Positions 51,962-59,420 of a stretch of DNA of 64,000 nt are shown piece by piece. How positions within the stretch are numbered: the first letter of the stretch is position 1; each line of letters starts with the position of its first letter. The notes under the pieces are model-generated. The model saw nothing but the letters and a program-made list of their open reading frames with translations. It searched no databases and was not told the origin of the DNA. Origin of the DNA: Coprobacter secundus (GTDB lineage: Bacteria > Bacteroidota > Bacteroidia > Bacteroidales > Coprobacteraceae); the NCBI GenBank assembly GCA_000803105.1, contig JTDA01000007.1, positions 121,448 to 185,447 on the forward strand, written 5' to 3'. The position numbers and the translations under genes are program-made.

Positions 51962-52487
51962 AAAATTGATTTTTGGTTTGTAAATATGTTTGTTATTATT
52001 AATAATTGCAATTTTGTAAAAAAAAATCAAAAAAAACAAAATAAAATCTCATTTTATTATTCCACTACCTTACCTGAAACTTCCCTCAAAATTAACTCAA
52101 TAATAATTGAATCAATGTATTAAAAGGAATACAAAAATAATTCTAAAAATAAAATTCGATAAACAAACACAGAAATTTAAATTTTCGGAAATAAACTCAT
52201 TTTCTATCCCGAAAAAATCATTTATAACTTAACAGATAAGAATCCATTAAATGAGTAAATATATTTATGTTTCGATTACAAAACATTTTTTTAATAGATT
52301 CTCGTGCCACAAATACAATTTTAGATTATTCGTTTAAACTGAAAAATTTCGATAAATAATACTGTCATTAGTACAATTAGCGACAAATTTCAAATTTATT
52401 TTGTTATCGGAATCCGATTCACTAAATTTGCCCAATGTAATAAAGAAAATTTGATAAAAGATTTTTATAATGAAATTTGCAGAATAA
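51962..52487. other. Non-coding gap holding the tsaC promoter
   Basis: These 526 AT-rich bases separate the divergent small secreted protein gene and tsaC. The only convincing element is the plus-strand promoter at 52400-52430. An apparent minus-strand frame reaching into tsaC (52334-52540) is a shadow of that gene. Confidence 0.5.
52400..52430 (+). promoter_or_regulatory. Consensus promoter of the tsaC operon
   Basis: TTTG (52400-52403), a 19-base spacer and TAAATTTG (52423-52430) are a full match to the Bacteroidota promoter form. The ATG of tsaC is 57 bases downstream. Confidence 0.7.
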
Positions 52488-53051
52488 ATGGAAGATGATA
52501 TAAAAAATGCCTGTGAAGTGATGCAAGCAGGTGGGATCATTTTATATCCTACGGATACAATTTGGGGAATTGGTTGTGATGCTACAAATGAAAAAGCTGT
52601 AAAAAAGGTATATGAAATAAAAAAAAGAACTGACAGTAAAGCTTTGATCGTATTAGTTGGTAATCCACAGAAAGTAGATTTTTATGTTCGTGATGTTCCT
52701 GAGATAGCTTGGGATCTTATTGAATTAACAAATAAGCCCCTTACTGTGGTATATTCTAATGCACGAAATTTAGCTACTAATTTATTAGCCGAGGATGGTA
52801 GTGTGGGAATACGAGTTACACATGAAGAGTTTTCTAAAAAATTATGCGACCGTTTTAAAAAAGCGATTGTATCTACTTCGGCCAATGTAAGTGGTATGCC
52901 TACTCCAATGAATTTTTCAGAAATTCCTGATATAATAAAAAATGCAGTAGATTATATCGTTAAATACCGGCAGGAAGATGTTTCCAGATCGACACCTTCA
53001 AGTGTTATAAAATTGGATACAGGAGGTATAATAAAAATATTGAGACCTTAA
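52488..53051 (+). CDS. tsaC: Threonylcarbamoyl-AMP synthase (YrdC/Sua5 domain)
   Basis: The 187-residue protein makes threonylcarbamoyl-AMP from threonine, bicarbonate and ATP, the first step of the tRNA t6A modification. The YrdC domain covers the whole length: GGIILYPTDTIWGIGCDATN, KRTDSKALIVLVGN (the KRxxxKP-type loop, here with Ala for Pro), VGIRVTHEEFSKKL and IVSTSANVSGMPTP. It has no C-terminal Sua5 domain. It opens a three-gene plus-strand run with the sugar transferase (17 bases later) and the ClC gene, and has a consensus promoter. Confidence 0.93.
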   Translation: MEDDIKNACEVMQAGGIILYPTDTIWGIGCDATNEKAVKKVYEIKKRTDSKALIVLVGNPQKVDFYVRDVPEIAWDLIELTNKPLTVVYSNARNLATNLLAEDGSVGIRVTHEEFSKKLCDRFKKAIVSTSANVSGMPTPMNFSEIPDIIKNAVDYIVKYRQEDVSRSTPSSVIKLDTGGIIKILRP

Positions 53052-53068
53052 TTGGACCTTAATTATCG

Positions 53069-54490
53069 ATGAGAAGAACGAAACAAATAATAAAATATGT
53101 TGTTGGAGATATTTTTTCTGCCAATATAGGTTGGTTTTTATTCAATGTGTTTCGTTACTATGTATTTTCGCCTGTAGTCGGCTTTAGTAATATAAAAAGT
53201 TTCTTGGGATACCATCGAGTTATTGAAGGACAGATATTGTTCCCATTACTTTTTATATTTATTTTTTATCTTTCCGGATATTACAACCGTCCTTTTTTGA
53301 AATCGAGATTAGGAGAATTTTTTACGACATTATTCTCTGTAGCAATAGGTGTATTAATTATTTTTTTTATAGCACTAATAAACGATATACAGCGATTACC
53401 GGTAAATAGTTACGAATTGTTGGTAGGTATGTTTGTCTTCAATTTTGTATGTGTTTACATCTGTCGGGCATTTATTACACAAAGAGCTACTCGACGCATT
53501 CATGGAAAACGTTGGGGGTTTAATACACTTATTATCGGTTCTGGTAAGAAGGCCAAGGCTCTATGGTTAGACTTAATGCAAATGGACCGTTCGCTGGGAT
53601 TCCTTGTTGTTGGATTTGTTCGTATACCTGAAGAGAAAAATGAACAATATTCTTCAATCGGAGGTTGCCCTATTTATAACATTGAGGATTTGGAAAAAGT
53701 CATTAAAGAGCATAATGTAGAAGAGCTTATTATTGCATTAGATAGTAAGAATAAGAGAGCTTTACATAAAACAGTAAATCGCCTGTATCCATATAATTTA
53801 CCGATACAGTTACAAGTAAATGAATTTGAGATGCTTACCACAAGGGTAAAACTATCAAACATATATGGCAAACCATTTATTGATATTTGTAAATGCTCTT
53901 TATCCGAATGTGAAAAAAATATCAAACGTTTGTTAGACATTTTGATATCTTTCGTTGCTCTTATTATAATATCACCATTTGCTCTTATTATTGCCTTAAA
54001 AATAAAATTAGGTTCTGAAGGTCCGGTTATTTACCGGCAAAAAAGAGTGGGTTATCGAAGAAAAGAATTTATATTATATAAATTTAGGACGATGCGTGTC
54101 AATGCAGAACAGAACGGTCCTGCCCTATCCCGTGAAAATGATGACCGTGTTACACCTTTTGGCCATTTTATGCGCAAATATCGTATCGATGAATTACCGC
54201 AATTCTGGAATGTTTTTATTGGGGATATGTCTCTTGTCGGACCTCGTCCTGAAAGAGCTTATTATATAGAACAAATTATAAAAAGGGCTCCACATTATTC
54301 TTTATTACATCAAATACGTCCAGGCATAACATCTTGGGGGATGGTAAAATTTGGATATGCTCGAAATATAGATGAAATGATAGAACGACTTAAATATGAA
54401 ATATTGTATCTTGAAAATATGTCGTTAATAGTTGATTTTAAAATAATTATATATACAATAAAGACGGTAGTAACCGGAAAAGGCATTTAA
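53069..54490 (+). CDS. Initiating polyprenyl-phosphate sugar transferase (WcaJ/WbaP type)
   Basis: The 473-residue integral membrane protein has four N-terminal hydrophobic helices (residues 10-125), a Rossmann-like CoA_binding_3 domain at about 140-260 (FNTLIIGSGKKAKALWLDLM), a fifth hydrophobic segment near 290-310 and a C-terminal bacterial sugar transferase domain. In the last, GPVIYRQKRVGYRRKEF, YKFRTMRVNAE and DELPQFWNVFIGDMSLVGPR are family signatures. It moves a sugar-1-phosphate to undecaprenyl phosphate, the first step of capsule, exopolysaccharide or O-glycan synthesis. No other glycosyltransferases are near, so it probably serves loci elsewhere. The sugar is unknown. Confidence 0.93.
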   Translation: MRRTKQIIKYVVGDIFSANIGWFLFNVFRYYVFSPVVGFSNIKSFLGYHRVIEGQILFPLLFIFIFYLSGYYNRPFLKSRLGEFFTTLFSVAIGVLIIFFIALINDIQRLPVNSYELLVGMFVFNFVCVYICRAFITQRATRRIHGKRWGFNTLIIGSGKKAKALWLDLMQMDRSLGFLVVGFVRIPEEKNEQYSSIGGCPIYNIEDLEKVIKEHNVEELIIALDSKNKRALHKTVNRLYPYNLPIQLQVNEFEMLTTRVKLSNIYGKPFIDICKCSLSECEKNIKRLLDILISFVALIIISPFALIIALKIKLGSEGPVIYRQKRVGYRRKEFILYKFRTMRVNAEQNGPALSRENDDRVTPFGHFMRKYRIDELPQFWNVFIGDMSLVGPRPERAYYIEQIIKRAPHYSLLHQIRPGITSWGMVKFGYARNIDEMIERLKYEILYLENMSLIVDFKIIIYTIKTVVTGKGI

Positions 54491-54499
54491 GGATAATTT

Positions 54500-56278
54500 A
54501 TGAAAAAAGAAACTGATTGGTTTTTGAAGTTACTTATATGGCGTGAAAAGAATATAAAAGAAAAAAATTTTATTCTTATTCTGAGTTTTGTCGTTGGTAT
54601 ATTGGCTGCTTTAGCTGCATATGTTTTGAAGTTTTTGATTCATTCAATTCAGAATTTATTGACTGAGCATTTTTCAATTAGTGGGGCCAATTATTTATAT
54701 TTGGTATACCCTATTGTCGGAATATTATTAGCTGGGTTATATGTTCGATATATTGTAAAAGACGATATTAGTCATGGTGTTACTCGAGTGCTATATGCTA
54801 TTTCACAACGAAAGAGCCGATTGAAACCCCATAATATGTATACTTCTGTAGTGGCCAGTTCTATTACTATCGGATTTGGTGGCTCAGTTGGTGCTGAAGC
54901 TCCAATTGTCTATACGGGAGCAGCTATTGGGTCTAATATAGGTAGTCTGTTCCGTATGGACCAACGAGTACTTATGCTGATGGTTGGATGTGGAGCAGCA
55001 GCGGGTATAGCCGGGATATTTAAAGCACCCATAGCCGGATTACTATTTACTCTTGAAGTTCTTATGCTCGACCTTACTACTGCTTCTGTGATGCCATTGC
55101 TTATATCTTCTACTACAGCAGCTACTATTACTTATATATTAAATGGTTCAGCAGCACAATTTAGTTTTGCTCCTGAACCTTTTGTTATAGAACGTGTACC
55201 TTATGTTATACTACTTGGTATATTTTGTGGTTTTGTATCATTATATTTTACGCGTGTCATAAATTGGCTTGAAAGTATTTTCAGAAAAATAGGTAAACCT
55301 TGGTTTAAATTCGGGTTTGGTTCGATTATATTGAGTTTATGCATATTTTTATTACCGCCACTTTATGGAGAAGGTTACGAATCGATACATAGTTTGTTAG
55401 AAGGTAATCCACAGGCTTTGACCGATGGTAGTTTTTTTTATCCTTGGCGAAATAATTTTTGGATATTATTTCTCAATTTAGCATTGATTGTTTTGGTAAA
55501 AGTATTCGCTACTGCAGCTACCAATGGTGGTGGTGGTGTGGGTGGAACATTTGCGCCAAGTCTTTACGTAGGATGTATGGCCGGATTCTTGTTTGCGTTT
55601 GTACTTAATCATTTTGGATATATTATTCCACTTTCGGAGAAAAATTTTGCTCTTATGGGAATGGCCGGAGTGATGTCTGCAGTTATGCATGCACCATTGA
55701 TGGCAATCTTCCTCACAGCGGAACTTACAGGAGGTTTCAGCTTATTCCTTCCATTGATGATTACTTCCACAGTCGCATTCGGTACTATTAAAATATTTGA
55801 GCCTCACAGTATTTATACAATGCGTTTAGCAAAAAAAGGAGAGTTACTTACTCATCATAAAGATAAAGCTGTATTGACTCTTCTTAAGATGGATAGCGTG
55901 ATAGAAAAAGATTTTCTTTCCGTAAAACCTGAAATGAGTTTGGGTGATATGGTAAAGGTTATTTCTAATGCTCATCGAAATGTATTCCCAGTTGTAGATG
56001 ATGACAATACCTTGCTGGGAATAGTATTATTAGATGATATACGTAATATTATGTTTAGACCTGAATTATATAATCGCATGTATGTACGTAGATTTATGGT
56101 AAGCCCTCCAGGAAAAATAGAGGTAGGCATGACAATGGATAAAGTTATGAAGGTCTTTGACGACACAAACGCTTGGAATTTGCCAGTAGTAGAGGATGGA
56201 CACTATGTAGGCTTTGTATCGAAATCAAAAATTTTCAATTCTTATCGCCGAGTTCTCGTACACTTTTCAGAAGACTAA
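54500..56278 (+). CDS. ClC-family chloride channel/antiporter with CBS domains
   Basis: The 592-residue protein has the ClC core (about residues 25-435) and two CBS domains at the C terminus (about 455-590). The selectivity-filter region GGSVGAEAPIVYTGAAIGSN keeps the gating glutamate (GAEAP in place of GREGP), and FKAPIAGLLFTLEVL keeps the internal glutamate used by proton-coupled members. The usual GSGIPE motif is replaced by DISHGVTRVLYA. GGGGVGGTFAPSLYVG matches the GIFxP loop position. It is therefore likely to exchange anions for protons in the inner membrane, gated by nucleotides through the CBS pair. It starts ten bases after the sugar transferase gene. Ion choice is uncertain. Confidence 0.93.
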   Translation: MKKETDWFLKLLIWREKNIKEKNFILILSFVVGILAALAAYVLKFLIHSIQNLLTEHFSISGANYLYLVYPIVGILLAGLYVRYIVKDDISHGVTRVLYAISQRKSRLKPHNMYTSVVASSITIGFGGSVGAEAPIVYTGAAIGSNIGSLFRMDQRVLMLMVGCGAAAGIAGIFKAPIAGLLFTLEVLMLDLTTASVMPLLISSTTAATITYILNGSAAQFSFAPEPFVIERVPYVILLGIFCGFVSLYFTRVINWLESIFRKIGKPWFKFGFGSIILSLCIFLLPPLYGEGYESIHSLLEGNPQALTDGSFFYPWRNNFWILFLNLALIVLVKVFATAATNGGGGVGGTFAPSLYVGCMAGFLFAFVLNHFGYIIPLSEKNFALMGMAGVMSAVMHAPLMAIFLTAELTGGFSLFLPLMITSTVAFGTIKIFEPHSIYTMRLAKKGELLTHHKDKAVLTLLKMDSVIEKDFLSVKPEMSLGDMVKVISNAHRNVFPVVDDDNTLLGIVLLDDIRNIMFRPELYNRMYVRRFMVSPPGKIEVGMTMDKVMKVFDDTNAWNLPVVEDGHYVGFVSKSKIFNSYRRVLVHFSED

Positions 56279-56290
56279 ACAGAAGGCTAA

Positions 56291-56343
56291 ATTAAAAGTA
56301 GAAAAACAGGATTATCGTAAAATTCCGTTTTTCTACTTTTAAT
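56291..56343. terminator. 17-bp bidirectional terminator shared by the ClC gene and the LytTR regulator
   Basis: ATTAAAAGTAGAAAAAC (56291-56307) pairs perfectly with 56327-56343 around a 19-base loop. The stop codon of the minus-strand regulator (56339-56341) is inside the right arm. Its outer ten bases, ATTAAAAGTA, equal those of the htpG/pyrD terminator. Confidence 0.75.
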
Positions 56344-57049
56344 GATATTCGACATTTTTACCCGTAAGTATATTATATACATTATTAGAAAATTGCCTTC
56401 CTATAGGTAACGGGGTTTCTTTTCCTGATAACTTTATTTCTTTTTTAGAAAATATTTCTACTTTTTCAATTGGTATTATATATGATCTATGAATTCTGAT
56501 AAATTTATTTTCAGGAAGCATCTTCTGTATATTTTTTAGATTCGTATGAGTTAAAATATAATTATCATTTACACGGAATATTTTTATATAGTTTTCCATC
56601 GCTTCAATATATAAAATATCCGAAATAGCAATAGAAATATTATTATATTCTTGTTTGACTATAATGGTTTCTGTCACTCTATTTGGAATATTTTCTATGT
56701 AACGAAAAGCTTTTTCGATAGCTTTTTCGAAACGTTCGTAAGAAAAAGGTTTATGCAAAAAGTCTGTTGCATTAAGGTCAAAACCATCTAATGCATATTG
56801 GGCATGAGCTGTTGTGAATATAAAACATGTATCATGAGGCAATATGTGAGCTATATCTAATCCGCTGATGCTGTTCATCTCTATATCAAGAAAAACCAAA
56901 TCCGGTTTTTTCCTGATAATTTCTTCTAATCCGATTTTAGGTTCACAATAGGTGGTCAATTCTATATTACCTTTCCTTTCACAAAATTGACTGATAACTA
57001 ATAACGCAAGAGGCTCATCATCAATAGCTATACACTTTATTTTTTTCAT
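56339..57049 (-). CDS. LytTR-family response regulator
   Basis: The 236-residue protein has a receiver domain (residues 3-120) with Asp10 and Asp11, the phosphoacceptor Asp55 (LVFLDIEMNSISG) and the conserved lysine in FLHKPFSYERF. A LytTR DNA-binding domain follows at about 135-232 (EYNNISIAISDILYIEAMEN, NKFIRIHRSYIIPIEKVE). Phosphorylation by the kinase encoded upstream would drive DNA binding to direct repeats. The genes overlap by four bases (ATGA), which couples their translation. The divergent RND efflux operon starts 250 bases from the kinase gene and is the obvious candidate target. Confidence 0.95.
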   Translation of the reverse strand: MKKIKCIAIDDEPLALLVISQFCERKGNIELTTYCEPKIGLEEIIRKKPDLVFLDIEMNSISGLDIAHILPHDTCFIFTTAHAQYALDGFDLNATDFLHKPFSYERFEKAIEKAFRYIENIPNRVTETIIVKQEYNNISIAISDILYIEAMENYIKIFRVNDNYILTHTNLKNIQKMLPENKFIRIHRSYIIPIEKVEIFSKKEIKLSGKETPLPIGRQFSNNVYNILTGKNVEYH

Positions 57050-58053
57050 CTTAATTGTATTGTCAATTGGACTTTATACAGATTTTCTATTTTAGAAGTA
57101 GATAAAGTAAAACGCCCGGGATATAGCAACTCTAATCTTTTCCGACAATTTTCTATACCTATAGCAGAATCATTATCCTTTTTATTTCTCATAATAGAGT
57201 TTTCTGTCCGAAATATCAAATTACCATCTTTGATAATAATACAGATAAGTATAGAACAATCTTCATCGGACGAAGTTCCATATTTAAAAGCATTTTCAAT
57301 AAAGGTTATAAGAATCATCGGAGGGATTAATATTTGTTCGTCATCAGTTTGCGTTTCAAATGAGACTTGTGTATGCTTATTCAACCGCAATGATTGTAAA
57401 TCGACATATTGTTGAATATAATCTATCTCTTTACTGATAGGGATAGTCTCAGATGTAGTATATGCATACATATATTTTAAAATTTCAGAAAATTTAATGA
57501 AAGCAGATTCCGTTTTATCAGATTTTGTCAGTACTAAACCGTAAAGAGCATTTAAAGTATTGAAAAGAAAATGAGGATTGATCTGAGCTTTGTAAAGAGC
57601 TAATTCTGCTTTATTTTTTTCAGCCTCAATTTCTTGTTTTAAGAGTATTTGTCTGAAAAGTTCATAAGTAAGTTCTATAGATAAGCTGAATCCTGTAACT
57701 ATTAAAAAGAAAAACCAAACGGTTTGGATACGCATGTGTTTCCTTGCTTCAAAAAGATGTGTATCAGCATTATTTTCCACTGGTGGAAAAGGAAAGTGGG
57801 ACATCATGACAGTAATCCCGATAAGTATTACCATCAAAATAGCAGCATGTACATACTTTTTGTGCATAAGTAATGATGGAAGCTTGGCCTTGCGATAGAC
57901 GAAATAAGTAAAGTACAAATAGAAAATAAGAGTTATCAAAAAAGCCGTGTTATGTTCCAACCATTTGTCTACGGGTACCAGCATAATAATAAGCGGTAAA
58001 ATAACAAGGCAAAACAATAGATTTATACAGATATTTATGGTTGTATATTTCAT
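57046..58053 (-). CDS. LytS/YehU-type sensor histidine kinase
   Basis: The 335-residue protein has four hydrophobic helices at about residues 8-26, 36-52, 66-84 and 112-132 with no large periplasmic loop, so it may sense within the membrane. A coiled coil leads to the His_kinase domain (PF06580 type) with the phosphoacceptor in QINPHFLFNTLNALYGLVL. The ATPase part has PPMILITFIENAFKYG (N box) and the variant G box SAIGIENCRKRLELLYPG. Its stop overlaps the regulator start by four bases. It is transcribed away from efflux operon 2, with a candidate -7 box between them. Confidence 0.94.
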   Translation of the reverse strand: MKYTTINICINLLFCLVILPLIIMLVPVDKWLEHNTAFLITLIFYLYFTYFVYRKAKLPSLLMHKKYVHAAILMVILIGITVMMSHFPFPPVENNADTHLFEARKHMRIQTVWFFFLIVTGFSLSIELTYELFRQILLKQEIEAEKNKAELALYKAQINPHFLFNTLNALYGLVLTKSDKTESAFIKFSEILKYMYAYTTSETIPISKEIDYIQQYVDLQSLRLNKHTQVSFETQTDDEQILIPPMILITFIENAFKYGTSSDEDCSILICIIIKDGNLIFRTENSIMRNKKDNDSAIGIENCRKRLELLYPGRFTLSTSKIENLYKVQLTIQLR

Positions 58054-58120
58054 TGTATATTGTCTATATTTTGAAGAAAAAGGAGACTAGAAAATTTTTG
58101 TAAGACCATCATCATAATGA

Positions 58121-58152
58121 CAAAGATATAATATTGCTATGAAATGTCCAAT
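58121..58152 (-). promoter_or_regulatory. Candidate promoter of the kinase-regulator operon
   Basis: On the minus strand ATTG (58152-58149) precedes TATCTTTG (58128-58121) by 20 bases. The leader to the kinase ATG at 58053 is about 60-67 bases. Confidence 0.55.
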
Positions 58153-58226
58153 TCCTGAGAATTGTTGTTTGACACTACATTTTTGTCGTTTATCAATACT
58201 TTTTCATTTTATTCTGTAATAATTTA

Positions 58227-58234
58227 TAGATTTG
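58227..58234 (+). promoter_or_regulatory. Candidate -7 box for efflux operon 2
   Basis: TAGATTTG matches TAnnTTTG and lies about 70 bases before the adaptor ATG at 58304. No TTTG is seen at -33, which would be expected if the promoter needs an activator such as the adjacent LytTR regulator. Confidence 0.45.
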
Positions 58235-58303
58235 ATTACTCATGTATGTACCAGAAAGAGTGCGAATAAAAACAAATTAAGTTATTACTATAAAATTGTA
58301 ACA

Positions 58304-59404
58304 ATGAAAAAAGTTCTCATTTTAATTGTTGCCTGTCTCCCGTTTTTTTATTCTTGTAAAGATTCCCGGCAGAAGGAGACAAAAGCTACCTACAAAACAC
58401 TTACCATAGTTCAAGCAGATCAGACATTAAAGTCTGATTACACAGCGACTCTCCGAGGTCGTCAATATGTAGAAATAAGGCCTCAGGTAAGTGGCATTAT
58501 TACTGAAATCCGTATTAATGAGGGGGACATCGTGCGTAAAGGACAGGTATTGTTTGTCATAGATCAAGTTCCTTATAAAGCTGCATTAGAAACAGCCGTA
58601 GCCAATGTTAAAAGTGCGGAAGCAAAACTTCGTACAGCGAAATTGACAGCCGAAAGTAAAGCAGAACTTTATAAAGAAAGAGTTATATCAGAATTTGATT
58701 TGCAAACGGCAGAGAATGCACAGGCTGAAGCACAAGCTTCCTTGGCCCAAGCTAAAGCTCAGGAAATAAATGCACGTAACAATCTTTCGTATACAGAGGT
58801 AAAAAGTCCGGTAAACGGAGTTGCCAGTATGATACCCTATCGTGTAGGAGCATTAGTTAGCAGCAATATTACCGAGCCTCTTGTTTCCGTATCAGATGAT
58901 GAGGAAGTATATGCTTATTTTTCAATGAGTGAGAATCAAATATTAGATTTGATACAACAATATGGTTCTCTACAAAAGGCTATGTTACAAATGCCAGATG
59001 TGGAATTAGAGCTAAGTAATGGCGACATCTATTCCCATAAAGGAAAAATAAATGCTATCAGTGGTACTGTAAATGAAAATACCGGTGCGATTAGTTTACG
59101 GGCTAGCTTTCTAAATCCAGAAAAAATGTTGCGTAATGGAGGAAGTGGCAAAGTCATTATACCGACAGTTAAGAAAAATTGCATCATTATTCCTCAAGCA
59201 GCCACATATGAATTACAGAATCGGGCGTTTGTTTACAAAGTTGTTGAAGGTAAAGCGCAATCAGTACCAGTACAACTTTTTAAATTGAACAATGGTACGG
59301 AATATATTGTAGAATCCGGACTTATGCCAGGAGATGTTATTATTGCTGAAGGTGCCGGACTGGTACGTGAAGGAACTGTAATTGAAAGTCAATCGACCAA
59401 ATAA
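58304..59404 (+). CDS. RND efflux periplasmic adaptor lipoprotein (system 2)
   Basis: From ATG 58304 the product is 366 residues and starts with a lipoprotein signal (MKKVLILIVACLPFFYSC). The upstream frame to 58232 contains the -7 box and adds no sensible sequence. The adaptor domains are in order: barrel-sandwich half RPQVSGIITEIRINEGDIV, alpha hairpin at about 95-160 (ANVKSAEAKLRTAKLTAESK), second half TEVKSPVNGVASMIPYRVGA, beta-barrel and membrane-proximal domain (CIIIPQAATYELQNRAFVYK). It connects the permease and outer membrane channel encoded next. Unlike the adaptor of system 1 it is lipid-anchored. Confidence 0.96.
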   Translation: MKKVLILIVACLPFFYSCKDSRQKETKATYKTLTIVQADQTLKSDYTATLRGRQYVEIRPQVSGIITEIRINEGDIVRKGQVLFVIDQVPYKAALETAVANVKSAEAKLRTAKLTAESKAELYKERVISEFDLQTAENAQAEAQASLAQAKAQEINARNNLSYTEVKSPVNGVASMIPYRVGALVSSNITEPLVSVSDDEEVYAYFSMSENQILDLIQQYGSLQKAMLQMPDVELELSNGDIYSHKGKINAISGTVNENTGAISLRASFLNPEKMLRNGGSGKVIIPTVKKNCIIIPQAATYELQNRAFVYKVVEGKAQSVPVQLFKLNNGTEYIVESGLMPGDVIIAEGAGLVREGTVIESQSTK

Positions 59405-59420
59405 TGATAATAATACTATT

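Noticed and set aside
50716..52487. tRNA-Pro as the attachment site of an integrated element
   Set aside because: No integrase gene and no second copy of the tRNA 3' end were seen in the window.
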